From positions 3,658,001-3,722,000 of the forward strand of contig NZ_CP062983.1 of the NCBI RefSeq assembly GCF_015500095.1: a stretch of 64,000 bases of DNA. The letters run 5' to 3'. The notes under the pieces were generated by a model. It saw only the letters and a list, made by a program, of their open reading frames with translations, did not search any database and was not told the DNA's origin. Position 1 is the first letter of the stretch, and each line of letters starts with the position of its first letter. This DNA is from Phototrophicus methaneseepsis (GTDB lineage Bacteria; Chloroflexota; Anaerolineae; Aggregatilineales; Phototrophicaceae). The position numbers and the translations under genes are program-made. Shown here in pieces: positions 16,523 through 25,964 of the stretch.

Positions 16523-17893
16523 TTACAATTGTCTCGACACAGAATTTGTCATTTCACTTGTCAGATATGTGTCATCAGATTCAAGAATATCCGCTTTCAT
16601 ATCTTCCAAGGCACGTGCAGCATAAGCTTTTTTCCGTTCACCTTTGCCGCGCACTTTTTTCTCTAACTCAGGCAAAATACCAAAATTAGCTTTCATAGGC
16701 TGGAAGTCTTCAGGATCAGTTTCTGTTACATAATGGCACAAAGCACCTAACATTGTTGTCTCTGACGGAACCCAAGATTGCTTGTTCATAAGGTGATGTG
16801 CCAAATTCAAACCCGCTAGCAGGCCAGTACCAATATTACCAGCATATCCCTCAATACCTGTAATCTGCCCAGCAAAGTAAAGATCATCTCGCTTACGGAA
16901 TTGCATTGTTGGGTATAAGAGAGTAGGGGCGTTCATAAAGGTATTTCGATGCATCTGTCCCATACGTACGAACGATGCATTCTCTAAGCCTGATATCATT
17001 CGCAAGATTTCCGCCTGCTGGCCCCAGCGAATATTGGTCTGGAAGCCAACGATATTATATAGACTACCCGCCAAGTTGTCTTTGCGAAGCTGCACCACTG
17101 CATAGGGACGCTGATTCGTGTGAGGATTCCATATACCTACAGGACGCATAGGTCCATAAGCAAGTGTTTCATCACCCCGGCTTGCTAACTGTTCAATAGG
17201 TACACAGCCTTCAAAGAAATGAGGGTCTTCACGCTCAAAATCACGGAGTTCTATTCTCTCGGCCGTCTTTAGCGCCTCAACAAAGCGTAGGTACTGCTCT
17301 TTATCCATAGGGCAATTAATATAATCGCCTTCATCATCTTCACCACGATCATAACGATTCCCCAGAAATGCGATAGACATATCAATGGACTCTGCCGTGA
17401 CAATAGGAGAAATCGCATCATAGAAATAAAGATATTCTTCTCCTGTCAGAATGCCGATTTCCTTCGCAAGGGTAGGTGAAGTCAATGGCCCCGTCGCTAC
17501 AATCACCGGCACATCTTCTGGGATTTTCGTTACTTCTTCACGAATAATCTCTATGTTTGGATGTTGAGTCAGCGCATCAGTGACCAAAGTCGAAAACAGT
17601 TCACGGTCAACAGCTAATGCGCCACCCGCAGCAACGGATGATCTCTCTGCGCAATCTATCAACAAAGATTTAAGCAGTTTCATTTCATGTTGCAGCAAGC
17701 CTGTCGCGCGGTCCGGCAATTTGGACCCCAGAGAATTACTACAAACCAGCTCAGCCAGCCGATCACTGACATGTGCTCCTGTTGATTTTTGCGGGCGCAT
17801 TTCATAAAGCTTAACAGAAATACCGCGTTGGGCTAATTGCCATGCTGCCTCAGAGCCTGCTAAACCACCACCAATAACCGTTACTATACTCAC
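16523..17893 (-). CDS. trmFO: Methylenetetrahydrofolate-tRNA-(uracil-5-)-methyltransferase
   Basis: 456 aa, the usual TrmFO length. The N terminus has the FAD-binding [16 protein letters not shown], then the family motifs [12 protein letters not shown] and [22 protein letters not shown] lies in the C-terminal FAD region, and [12 protein letters not shown] ends the family domain. The enzyme uses methylene-THF and FADH2 to make m5U54 in the tRNA T-loop. It starts at a GTG with GGAG nine nt upstream; an overlapping ATG four nt earlier is out of frame. An 80-nt gap separates it from the TPR gene before it. Confidence 0.96.
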   Translation of the reverse strand: MSIVTVIGGGLAGSEAAWQLAQRGISVKLYEMRPQKSTGAHVSDRLAELVCSNSLGSKLPDRATGLLQHEMKLLKSLLIDCAERSSVAAGGALAVDRELFSTLVTDALTQHPNIEIIREEVTKIPEDVPVIVATGPLTSPTLAKEIGILTGEEYLYFYDAISPIVTAESIDMSIAFLGNRYDRGEDDEGDYINCPMDKEQYLRFVEALKTAERIELRDFEREDPHFFEGCVPIEQLASRGDETLAYGPMRPVGIWNPHTNQRPYAVVQLRKDNLAGSLYNIVGFQTNIRWGQQAEILRMISGLENASFVRMGQMHRNTFMNAPTLLYPTMQFRKRDDLYFAGQITGIEGYAGNIGTGLLAGLNLAHHLMNKQSWVPSETTMLGALCHYVTETDPEDFQPMKANFGILPELEKKVRGKGERKKAYAARALEDMKADILESDDTYLTSEMTNSVSRQL

Positions 17894-17973
17894 TCATATA
17901 CTCCGTAACACACAACATCATCTTACTATTTTACTCTAGAATACGTTCTTTTTAGAACGCGTATTTTATCTAC

Positions 17974-19092
17974 CTATATAGAAGCGGGGTCAATTTGTTT
18001 AAGCAATCTCAATAACGATTCGCGGTCTTGAGGGGTTACTTCACCATTATTTAAAAGCTCCAGAATCACGCTTCTAGATCCTTCAAAATCCCCAGTACGG
18101 AACAATGCAACTGCCATTTGATACTTCAGAGCATGTTCCCATGGATGGTCTGGATTGAACTGCAAAGCAAAATGGTAAGCATCTAAAGCTTCTATGTATT
18201 GGTGCGTTTGCATGTAGGCATTTGCCAACCGTTCATATACACGCGATCGAGTCACATCAATCCCCAGTGGGTTCTTACTATGTAGCAAAAACCGCTGAAG
18301 AATATCTATGACTTCTCTTGGACGGCTTTGATATTCTTCGAGAATTTCCGACTGGTTAAGCAGTGCTTCTGTGTGTAATGACTTATCTGTAGCTGAGTTC
18401 GTCAATTCAATCGCTTCAGCGCCTGTATCTAGTGCGCGATTCAGGTCAATTTTCCTCAGGGCGCGGGTCTGTAACAGTAAAACCTGCACAGACCACTGCT
18501 GTGGCAACTCCGACGGATAGGTATCCAGGGCCTTTGTCAGATACATATCTGCTTTTATAGGATCACGCCGCTCATAAAAAGCAATGAACCCAAGCCGTTC
18601 ATAGACATAAGCCGTTAGCTCCGGCACATGGCTTGCCGTAAATAGTGCCTGACGTAAGTAAGTCTCTGCTTGCTCCACATCAGTAAGGATCAACGAGACG
18701 CGGCCTATCTGATAGTAGATCCAACCCAGGTTTTCATAATCTGGATGCGACCCCATAATCTCGAGATAGTGTTCTTTTGCACGCAGTAAATCCGATTTTT
18801 CCATAAAACCAACAAGTGCTGTCTCATAGCGCATCAACAGACTATCAGCGATAAGTTCCCGTATTTGAGGGCGATCCTGGGGATTAATACTTAGCAGCTC
18901 AACGGCTTGATCCACATCACGTAACACATCATCAGGCTTTTGTACCAACAGCTTAAGCCGGCTCCTTGCCAGCAAAAGACTGGCGCGCATCTCCTTATCA
19001 GGGTCTGCACGCAATGACTTTGCGATGAGATTTTCAGCTCGTTTAATATCTCGGTTATCAAGATATGACTGAATTTGCCGAAGTGCGACCAT
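17974..19092 (-). CDS. Cytoplasmic tetratricopeptide-repeat protein
   Basis: 372 aa, almost all helical, with at least eight TPR-like pairs such as GWIYYQIGRVSLILTDVEQA and VYERLANAYMQTHQYIEALD. No signal peptide or transmembrane helix is present. An ATG at 19092 has AGGA nine nt upstream. The gene starts 14 nt after plsX, so the two are cotranscribed. The family is a general protein-interaction scaffold and no partner can be named from the sequence. Confidence 0.8.
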   Translation of the reverse strand: MVALRQIQSYLDNRDIKRAENLIAKSLRADPDKEMRASLLLARSRLKLLVQKPDDVLRDVDQAVELLSINPQDRPQIRELIADSLLMRYETALVGFMEKSDLLRAKEHYLEIMGSHPDYENLGWIYYQIGRVSLILTDVEQAETYLRQALFTASHVPELTAYVYERLGFIAFYERRDPIKADMYLTKALDTYPSELPQQWSVQVLLLQTRALRKIDLNRALDTGAEAIELTNSATDKSLHTEALLNQSEILEEYQSRPREVIDILQRFLLHSKNPLGIDVTRSRVYERLANAYMQTHQYIEALDAYHFALQFNPDHPWEHALKYQMAVALFRTGDFEGSRSVILELLNNGEVTPQDRESLLRLLKQIDPASI

Positions 19093-19106
19093 AACATGTA
19101 TCCTGT

Positions 19107-20120
19107 CTATTCTGTGCCAGCTGTATTGCTTTTAGATGCAAAGTGTTGTCGCAACATATCCACTGTACCACCCAAAACGGCTTTACGAGCCTGATTGATA
19201 GCGCTCTTCACACCTTCCGCATTCGAACTACCATGCCCAATGATGACAATACCATCAACACCCAGTAGGGGAGCACCGCCAATTGCATTCGTGTCGAGAC
19301 GACTGCGAACACTGTTCAGTGCCGGACGTAATAGCAATCCACCAAGCTTTGCGCGCCAGCTCTTGTTGACCTCTTGACGGAGTAAGTTGGTAAAGTAGCG
19401 GATTGTGCTCTCAAATGTCTTTAGGAAAACATTGCCTACAAATCCATCAAACACAATGACTTCTGCATTTTGCGTGAGAATTTCTTTTGGCTCAATATGA
19501 CCAACGTAATTAATCTCACTCTTTTGCAAAAGTGCCTGTGTAGCAGCCAACATCTGGTTGCCTTTACCTTCTTCTTCACCAATAGATAAAGTCGCAACAC
19601 GCGGCGGATCATAAGACAGGGCACTACGTGCATAAATGCTGCCCATTTCTGCAAATTGCACCAGCCATTCCGGCTTTACATCTGCATTAGCGCCAATATC
19701 CAATACAATGATCGGATGATCATATATGGGGTATATGGCTGTAAGCGCTGGGCGCTTTACCCCGGGAATACGACGTAATGTACTTAATGTCGCGATCGCC
19801 ATTGCAGCCCCTGTATTACCCATCGTCACAAAGGCATCAGCTTTACCATCTTTCACAAGTTGCATCCCCACATGCATAGATGATTTTTCGTAGCCTCTCG
19901 TGACGTCGCCTGCCTTCGTGCTCATCGCAATTTCTTGGGGAGCATCCAGAATTTCAATATTCATTCCAGTTGTATCGTGTTTTTCTAATTCCTTTTGGAT
20001 ACGATGGATCGGACCTACCAGAATAATATCAACGTGAAACTCTTTCGCAGCTAGTACCGCGCCCGCGACATCTGGCTCAGGACGATTATCTGTCCCTAAG
20101 GCGTCTACAACAATTCGCAT
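19107..20120 (-). CDS. plsX: Phosphate acyltransferase PlsX
   Basis: 337 aa. It begins MRIVVDALGTDNRPEPDVAG, a variant of the family MD(A)MGGD-type start, and has the family segments TMGNTGAAMAIA, DIGANADVKPEWL and DGFVGNVFLKTFE. PlsX converts acyl-ACP to acyl-phosphate for glycerol-3-phosphate acyltransferase PlsY in phospholipid synthesis. The reading frame extends upstream, but AGGAG directly before the double ATG at 20123/20120 fixes the start there; I use the second ATG because its spacing is better. It leads a five-gene minus-strand operon. The first glycine-rich motif is less conserved than usual (ALGTD in place of MGGD). Confidence 0.94.
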   Translation of the reverse strand: MRIVVDALGTDNRPEPDVAGAVLAAKEFHVDIILVGPIHRIQKELEKHDTTGMNIEILDAPQEIAMSTKAGDVTRGYEKSSMHVGMQLVKDGKADAFVTMGNTGAAMAIATLSTLRRIPGVKRPALTAIYPIYDHPIIVLDIGANADVKPEWLVQFAEMGSIYARSALSYDPPRVATLSIGEEEGKGNQMLAATQALLQKSEINYVGHIEPKEILTQNAEVIVFDGFVGNVFLKTFESTIRYFTNLLRQEVNKSWRAKLGGLLLRPALNSVRSRLDTNAIGGAPLLGVDGIVIIGHGSSNAEGVKSAINQARKAVLGGTVDMLRQHFASKSNTAGTE

Positions 20121-20179
20121 CATTTCTCCTAAACAGGGGGTTTTTGTGGCTTGCTTAAGTGTACACAAGTTTAAAAGGG

Positions 20180-20208
20180 ATACTATGGTATGGATAAATG
20201 TTTGTAAA
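20180..20208 (-). promoter_or_regulatory. Promoter for the plsX operon
   Basis: On the minus strand TTTACA, 17 nt and TAGTAT lie about 60 nt upstream of the plsX ATG. It is divergent from the tRNA-Leu promoter at 20230-20257. Match by eye only. Confidence 0.5.
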
Positions 20209-20229
20209 GAATCATGTCGGGTTAAGGGA

Positions 20230-20257
20230 TTGACACAACAAGGCTCACCAGTATAAT
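20230..20257 (+). promoter_or_regulatory. Consensus sigma-70 promoter of tRNA-Leu
   Basis: A perfect TTGACA, 16-nt spacer and perfect TATAAT lie 13 nt before the mature 5' end of the tRNA. This is the strongest promoter match in the window. Confidence 0.88.
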
Positions 20258-20270
20258 TTGATAGTCATCA

Positions 20271-20353
20271 GCCCTGGTGGCGGAACTGGCAGACGCGCAC
20301 GGTTGAGGGCCGTGTCCTTAAACGGGGTGGAGGTTCGAGTCCTCTCCAGGGCA
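20271..20353 (+). tRNA. tRNA-Leu (anticodon GAG)
   Basis: The acceptor stem is GCCCTGG/CCAGGGC with discriminator A. The anticodon stem CACGG/CCGTG encloses loop TTGAGGG, giving anticodon GAG. A long variable arm and GGTTCGAGTCC T-arm are present, as expected for a class II tRNA. Length is 83 nt and CCA is not encoded. Confidence 0.95.
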
Positions 20354-20358
20354 TTGCA

Positions 20359-20386
20359 AAAGCTCCTAATCATTAGGGGCTTTTTT
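20359..20386 (+). terminator. Intrinsic terminator after tRNA-Leu
   Basis: AGCTCCTAAT / ATTAGGGGCT forms a stem with one G-U pair, followed by TTTTTT, starting 7 nt after the tRNA. Confidence 0.88.
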
Positions 20387-20518
20387 AATTCCTATCTGCA
20401 TTAATTTTTGGTTCATTCATTTGCGATCAAATTAAGATGGCAGTAAACTGCATAATAGGCTAATGACTCCGCAGGATTTACGGCAAACTGCGACTATCAC
20501 ACATTAGGAGAGGCACAG

Positions 20519-21568
20519 ATGCCCGACTCTGGCGAGACACTGTATGAGGCGTACCAATTAGTCGAAAAAGGAGATCTGGCCCAAGCCAGGGCTTTAATCG
20601 AACCTCTCTTAGACAGTGACCCCACAAACGAAGATGCACTCTGGATATATGCGCATGCTGCTGAGGATAAAGAAGCAGGACAAAATGCTTTAAGGCGGTT
20701 GAGTCGCTTAAATCCTGATTATCCTGGTCTACAAACACTCCTTGCAGACACAGGTGTCGTCACAACACAAGCTAGGACCTCAACACCTGTTGTTGATGAG
20801 CCCATCCTGGAACCTGATCTAAGTGAATCCGTCAGTCCCAATTATGCGTATGACATAGACAGTGATTTGGATGATATAGATGCGGAATTGGCAGAAGATG
20901 AATCGGGCCGGAGTGGACGTTCATTCTTGTATCTGATCCTGGCCGGACTCGTTGTTGTTGTCATCGTTCTGCTGCTACTCAACGCTGCGGCAAGTAGTAA
21001 TACGCCTTCGCAAGTTGCTGATAATGCTACACAGACTTCAGAACCTATCACCAGCGAACCCACATCGGAGGAGATGGTGCCGATTCAGCCGGAGTCGACG
21101 GTAGCTAATATGACGACTGAAGAACCAACACCCACTATGGAAAGTATGTCTGTCGATGTGACAGATGTCGAAGCTACAGACGAAGCTATCGAGCCAACAA
21201 CTGCCGCCCAGAATGTAGATGAGTCTATGAGTGGTGAGTTTGCTTCTATTGAGGCATTGCTTGCAGATCAAGCTCTTGCTGAAGATGGTATTGTGATGTC
21301 TCAAACAGCTTTGGGCGACACATTAATGATCAATATCTGCTCGCTGCCGGGGCCTGATGCAACACCACACATTCGAGAAGTATTTGAGACTCTAGGCCAA
21401 GAACCTGAAGAAACTTTAGCTGGTGCTGCGGCTATTGGTGTAGGGTTAACCGACTGTGCAACAAACACCTTGTTCCGCACAGTCGGCGTAAGTACGAGTG
21501 ATGCTAGAGATTTTGCGAACGGCACCTTGGACAGCCGTGAGTTCGAGGCGCTCTGGCGACCATTCTAA
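20519..21568 (+). CDS. Single-pass membrane protein with N-terminal TPR and C-terminal extracytoplasmic domain
   Basis: 349 aa. Residues 5-75 form two TPR-like helical pairs (ETLYEAYQLVEKGDLAQARA and LWIYAHAAEDKEAGQNALRR). An acidic linker leads to a transmembrane helix at about 140-161, then a Thr/Glu/Pro-rich low-complexity stretch (about 165-240) and a compact domain (about 245-349) with two Cys (LMINICSLP and LTDCATN) that could form a disulfide. This implies an N-in/C-out topology. The start has a clear ribosome site (GGAGAGG, about 6 nt before the ATG). The family is not recognised. It could link a cytoplasmic scaffold to the cell surface. Confidence 0.75.
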   Translation: MPDSGETLYEAYQLVEKGDLAQARALIEPLLDSDPTNEDALWIYAHAAEDKEAGQNALRRLSRLNPDYPGLQTLLADTGVVTTQARTSTPVVDEPILEPDLSESVSPNYAYDIDSDLDDIDAELAEDESGRSGRSFLYLILAGLVVVVIVLLLLNAAASSNTPSQVADNATQTSEPITSEPTSEEMVPIQPESTVANMTTEEPTPTMESMSVDVTDVEATDEAIEPTTAAQNVDESMSGEFASIEALLADQALAEDGIVMSQTALGDTLMINICSLPGPDATPHIREVFETLGQEPEETLAGAAAIGVGLTDCATNTLFRTVGVSTSDARDFANGTLDSREFEALWRPF

Positions 21569-21576
21569 GGTAGAGG

Positions 21577-23238
21577 TTATAGTTCCTCTTCCTCCAAGCC
21601 AGATTCCTCAAGTTGTTCTTCAATCCTGGGCAAACGGACAGTCATAGTCGTCCCTTTGCCCAGTTTGCTCTTTACGTCAATTTGCCCATTATGATTTTCA
21701 ATCACGCCATAGCTGATAAAGAGCCCCAGTCCTGTACCATCTTCCTTTGTTGTCACAAATGGCTCGAAGATATTATCGATGAGATTTTCAGGGATGCCGC
21801 TCCCAGTATCTTCAAAGATGATGGCGATATTCTGATTATTGACCTTAGACAGCACAGAGAGCCGACCACCACCTGGCATAGCTGCCTTAGCGTTCAAAAT
21901 CAAATTAAGGAAAACCTGTTCGAGTTGATCACGGTTACCATGCACGTAAATTGAGGCATCAACATCGACCTGTACATTAATATTCTCATGCTCCAGGTAT
22001 TTCCGGCTGAGTGTCAGCACATTTTGGAGCGCATCGTAAATATTAACAACTTCCATGCTGGGCTTTTCGCTGCCACTTTGGCGTGTAAATTGGAGCAAAC
22101 GCTCTACAATGCGACTAATGCGCTTGGCGCTCTTCAGCGTTTCCTCAATATCTGTAGGTGATACAGCAATACCACTGTTTACGTCCTCTAGCATGTCTTC
22201 CATAATCAAGAGGATGGGGGTCAGCGGGTTGTTGATTTCATGTGCAATGCCAGCAGCTAATCGACCAATAGAAGCGAGCTTCTCAGAACGTATCAGCAGC
22301 TGCTGTGCATCTTCGAGTTCTTTTGTGCGCTGTTGAACCTTAATTTCCAGGTCTTCAGCAAGGTTTGCTTTCAGTTCGTATAGCTCAGCATTACGTAATG
22401 ATAGGGTTGCCTGACGACCAATTCCCTCGAAGAGTCGCAAGCGTGTAACCTCTAATTGAGCATTGCCGAGCAGCATGATAAATCCATATAACTCGCCAGC
22501 TATTTTCAGCGGTACCGCAGTGCCAAACCGATAATCTGCGTCAATGAGGATGTGCTCATCATTGTTCCACACAAAAGCTTCATTGTTTTCCAGAAAAAAT
22601 CTAATAAGCTCCTGTGGGGCGGGCACATATTGATCAACCAATTCGCCATTATCATAGCTGGCACGATAATTTGTTACCTCGCCACGCTCATCGGTGCGAT
22701 AAATTGCAGCAAACTCGCAAGGCATAAGGTCAATGACAAGATAAAGGAGCAAGCTCACGAGGTCTTCTATCTGGAGATTGTTATTGAGCTCTTCACTCAC
22801 CCGAAGTAGAGCTTCTAGATCTGTTGTGCGTGATTGTAAATCACGGCGTAATTGGTGAGATTCAATTTTACTCTTCGCACGGGCAATGAGCTCACGCGGC
22901 TCAATAGGCTTCGGAATATAATCATCAGCGCCCAATTGCAAGCCTTGAGCAACATCTGTAGGCTGGTCTTTAGCTGTCACCATGATAGTCGGGATATTAG
23001 ATGTTGTTTCATTTTGACGAAGAATTTGCAACACTTCAAAACCATCCATAACGGGCATCATCACATCCAACAGAATGAGATCGGGCGCTAACCGCTTTGC
23101 TTGCTCGATGCCGTCTGGGCCATTATAGGCACATACTGCTTTATACCCATAAGAGGCTAACATGCGTGTCATGAGGTCTGCAGCCGTTTTCTGATCATCG
23201 ATAACCAATACCAAAACTTCTTTGGCTTGTTCTGTCAT
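21577..23238 (-). CDS. Hybrid REC-GAF-histidine kinase
   Basis: 553 aa and soluble. The receiver domain (8-125) has IDD at 13-15, phosphoacceptor Asp58 in LILLDVMMP and Lys in YIPKPIEP. A coiled linker, a GAF domain (about 150-300), a long coiled coil, a HisKA domain with GIAHEINNPL (His near 334) and an HATPase domain with DTGSGIPENL, GTGLGLFISYG follow. The N-terminal receiver means its kinase activity is probably set by another kinase's phosphotransfer. The H-box HEINNPLTP is of the NtrB/HPK4-like type. It ends converging 8 nt from the anchored TPR gene and has no response regulator next to it. Confidence 0.92.
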   Translation of the reverse strand: MTEQAKEVLVLVIDDQKTAADLMTRMLASYGYKAVCAYNGPDGIEQAKRLAPDLILLDVMMPVMDGFEVLQILRQNETTSNIPTIMVTAKDQPTDVAQGLQLGADDYIPKPIEPRELIARAKSKIESHQLRRDLQSRTTDLEALLRVSEELNNNLQIEDLVSLLLYLVIDLMPCEFAAIYRTDERGEVTNYRASYDNGELVDQYVPAPQELIRFFLENNEAFVWNNDEHILIDADYRFGTAVPLKIAGELYGFIMLLGNAQLEVTRLRLFEGIGRQATLSLRNAELYELKANLAEDLEIKVQQRTKELEDAQQLLIRSEKLASIGRLAAGIAHEINNPLTPILLIMEDMLEDVNSGIAVSPTDIEETLKSAKRISRIVERLLQFTRQSGSEKPSMEVVNIYDALQNVLTLSRKYLEHENINVQVDVDASIYVHGNRDQLEQVFLNLILNAKAAMPGGGRLSVLSKVNNQNIAIIFEDTGSGIPENLIDNIFEPFVTTKEDGTGLGLFISYGVIENHNGQIDVKSKLGKGTTMTVRLPRIEEQLEESGLEEEEL

Positions 23239-23451
23239 TATCTTATCTCCGTGTATAGCGGCTGAGTATTTACCAATTTTTGCGCGCTACGATTAAGAAT
23301 GATTGATGTGCGAATTGTCTTTATGTTGATAGACATTACTCTAGCGCATTTCGCATGCGCAGTTCATAATGACTTTCTATATTCTAAATGCAAACATAAT
23401 GATCGACATTAAGGATATGAGATTTACCGTATCTTGGATATGTGAAGGCTT

Positions 23452-24651
23452 ATGAACGCGAAGCAATCTATCTTATTAGGTGTCATCGTTGGTCTGTTCC
23501 TTGCACTAGCGTTCGCCTTTGGTTTCATCAGTAATGATTTATTGGAAACAGCCAGCGCCTCGGCGAATGAGCCAGCCGCCGTCACAAATTACGGGCTGCT
23601 AGCAGAAACACAGAATCTCATTGATCAAGTATATTTAAGAGAACAGCCGTCTCCTGATGTACGAGAATATGCTGCTATTAGAGGCATACTCTCTACACTA
23701 GAGGATCCCAATACCTATTTTATTGAACCCCCAGTCGCCCAAAGTGAAGCCGATGTGCTGGCTGGCACGTATGGTGGCATCGGTGTACAGGTTCAGCTCA
23801 GTGAGGATGGTAGGCTATTGTTGTTCCCATTCGCAGATAGTCCTGCGATTACAGCCGGTATTGAAGACGGCGATGAACTTATCGCGATAAATGGCGCGGA
23901 TATTACTTTTAGCCTGGGGCCAGATGCTATAGATCAGATGCTCAGAGGGGAAGTCAAAAAGGGTAGTGGGGTTGAAATCACAGTTCAACATGCAAATAGC
24001 GACATGCCAGAGACGTTCTTCATTGAATTTGCTGTTATTAATGTGCCGTCAGTCACATGGCGCGTATTGACAGAAAACGAAGAAATTGGTTATGTTCAAA
24101 TCCTACGGTTCACAAACAGAACACCTGATGAGCTCGAAGATGCGCTAACTGGACTGCTAGATAGTGACATCTCAGCACTCATATTGGATTTGCGCAATAA
24201 TACAGGTGGCTTACTTCCAGAATCTGTTGCTGTTGCGAATCAGTTCATTGATGGCGGTACAATCACTTATGAAATGCGCAAGAATAGTGAGCGAGCACTG
24301 GATGCAGAGCCAGGAGGCTTGGCAACAGATATTCCGCTAGTGATCCTCGTGAATCATAGTACTGCAAGTGCAGCGGAACTCGTCGCTGGCGCGTTACTTG
24401 ACTATGAACGCGGTATCCTCATTGGCCAGAAAACTTATGGCAAGGGAACCGTGCAGCAGATATTTTTGTTATCTGATGGCTCATCCGTACATATAACGGC
24501 GGCAGAGTGGCTTACGCCTAATAAGAATCGCATCGATGGGGTAGGGATAACTCCGACTATTGAAATGATTCCCGATGAAAATGGTCGCGATGTTGAGTTA
24601 GGTGAAGGTATTCGTTACTTATCTGAAGACCTTGCTGAATCAGTTAATTAA
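23452..24651 (+). CDS. ctpA: C-terminal processing protease (S41, CtpA/Prc-like)
   Basis: 399 aa. An N-terminal signal anchor (about 7-27) precedes a PDZ domain (about 95-175) and the S41 catalytic core. The Ser-Lys dyad is visible: Ser306 in NHSTASAAEL and Lys331 in KTYGKGTVQ, 25 residues apart as in the family. These proteases trim or degrade envelope proteins at the C terminus. The start has AAGG 6 nt upstream. It is divergent from the REC-kinase gene and followed after 23 nt by smpB. Confidence 0.94.
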   Translation: MNAKQSILLGVIVGLFLALAFAFGFISNDLLETASASANEPAAVTNYGLLAETQNLIDQVYLREQPSPDVREYAAIRGILSTLEDPNTYFIEPPVAQSEADVLAGTYGGIGVQVQLSEDGRLLLFPFADSPAITAGIEDGDELIAINGADITFSLGPDAIDQMLRGEVKKGSGVEITVQHANSDMPETFFIEFAVINVPSVTWRVLTENEEIGYVQILRFTNRTPDELEDALTGLLDSDISALILDLRNNTGGLLPESVAVANQFIDGGTITYEMRKNSERALDAEPGGLATDIPLVILVNHSTASAAELVAGALLDYERGILIGQKTYGKGTVQQIFLLSDGSSVHITAAEWLTPNKNRIDGVGITPTIEMIPDENGRDVELGEGIRYLSEDLAESVN

Positions 24652-24674
24652 GCAACCACAGAAAGTTTTATGCT

Positions 24675-25148
24675 ATGGCAAAGAAATCCCAAACAGATGG
24701 GCGTAAAGTCGTCAGCCGGAACCGACGTGCTCGTCATGATTATGACCTGGAAGCTACCTATGATGCCGGATTGGTCCTGATGGGATCCGAGATTAAATCA
24801 ATCCGCGATAATAAGGTGAACCTCACAGATGGCTTTATCCAGGAGCGCGATGGCGAACTCTGGCTTATGAATGCACACATCGCCCCTTATGATAAAGCGC
24901 CTATCTATGGCCACACGGATCCTCGGCGCCCCAGAAAGCTATTGTTGCATCGCAAAGAGATTAGCCAGATTATGACGCGAATTCGTGAGCGGAGTTATAC
25001 AGCTGTTCCCTTAACTTTGTATCTGGAACGCGGTTTGGCTAAAGTAGAAATCGCAATTGCACGTGGCAAGAAACAGTACGATAAACGAGCAGCCATTGCA
25101 GAGCGTGATGCAAATCGTGCTATCCAGCGAGCGCTGAAGGAGCGTTGA
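24675..25148 (+). CDS. smpB: SsrA-binding protein SmpB
   Basis: 157 aa, the family length. It has the typical start of NRRARHDYDLEATYDAGLVL, GSEIKSIRDNKVNLTDGF, and the basic C-terminal tail KKQYDKRAAIAERDANRAI. SmpB carries tmRNA into stalled ribosomes for trans-translation. No ssrA gene was recognised in the window. It sits 23 nt after the CtpA-type protease. Confidence 0.97.
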   Translation: MAKKSQTDGRKVVSRNRRARHDYDLEATYDAGLVLMGSEIKSIRDNKVNLTDGFIQERDGELWLMNAHIAPYDKAPIYGHTDPRRPRKLLLHRKEISQIMTRIRERSYTAVPLTLYLERGLAKVEIAIARGKKQYDKRAAIAERDANRAIQRALKER

Positions 25149-25163
25149 TAAGAAAGGCTCATT

Positions 25164-25964
25164 GTGATCAAAAACGCAATATGGCCATCTTCGATTAGAG
25201 ACATCAACGAGCTGGAAGATGATCAAAAACAAGCGATATATGCACATCTTATCCCAGAATGGGTCTTTGCGGATTACGGTATTGATCCGGAAACCCACAC
25301 TCGAAATGGTCATCGCGTAATACATTTCCATTGTCCAAAAGGTAGTAGGGCAATGGAAATTTCTATACAACGCGATGCCACTGAGCAAGACCCTATGTTG
25401 TACCTGAATATGGCGGATACATTTCAGAATCAATTATTGGTATTACTCGTTGTCGTCAACGATATGGATAGTGAGCGATATAATATCGATGTTGATCAAG
25501 CGGGCAATCTGACACAGTTAGGGACAGAGTCGCGTAACATTCCGGCTGAACTCGCTGCTATGAGGGCAGGGCTAGCGCCTGGACAAATCCGTGTGGGTAT
25601 GCGGGCTTTCAAACAATCTGTTCCCATCTTTGAGACATTTGTCAGCAACATGGGACATGATTTGTTCCTTATCGAACCCCTGGCTTATCATAATGCCATC
25701 GTGTTCGAACGTTATGGGTTTAACTATATCCGCGGTTTGCAAGACATGCGCCGTATTCATACGGAATTTCAGCCAGGCGGAAACCTCTATCAACAATTAG
25801 ATGACGAGAATCCATTTCGTCAAGTAAGATACGCAAAATCGATTCGCGGTCGGTCCTGGGCCATTCATGACGGTATACTTGGTTATCCTTATACCGGCTT
25901 CCAGATGTATAAACGTATCGGTATCAATGCTGGGGTAAACACATTTCCTGATGCCATCTGGTAG
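25164..25964 (+). CDS. Conserved-looking protein of unknown function
   Basis: 266 aa, soluble, without signal peptide. I do not recognise a family. Visible traits are a helical start (SIRDINELEDDQKQAIYAHL), an alpha/beta middle with a hydrophobic strand QLLVLLVVVNDMDSERYNID, and an aromatic-rich end (RGRSWAIHDGILGYPYTGF). It begins at a GTG with AAAGG about 8 nt upstream, 15 nt after smpB. Its last 14 nt overlap the start of the STAND NTPase gene in another frame, which argues for translational coupling and a joint role. The composition is ordinary for the window, with no sign of transfer. Confidence 0.7.
   Translation: MIKNAIWPSSIRDINELEDDQKQAIYAHLIPEWVFADYGIDPETHTRNGHRVIHFHCPKGSRAMEISIQRDATEQDPMLYLNMADTFQNQLLVLLVVVNDMDSERYNIDVDQAGNLTQLGTESRNIPAELAAMRAGLAPGQIRVGMRAFKQSVPIFETFVSNMGHDLFLIEPLAYHNAIVFERYGFNYIRGLQDMRRIHTEFQPGGNLYQQLDDENPFRQVRYAKSIRGRSWAIHDGILGYPYTGFQMYKRIGINAGVNTFPDAIW

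Noticed and set aside
17943-17968. Hairpin between the TPR and trmFO genes
   Set aside because: Arms are short, interrupted by a 2-nt bulge, and the T run is on the wrong strand for the minus-strand operon. Not strong enough to call a terminator.
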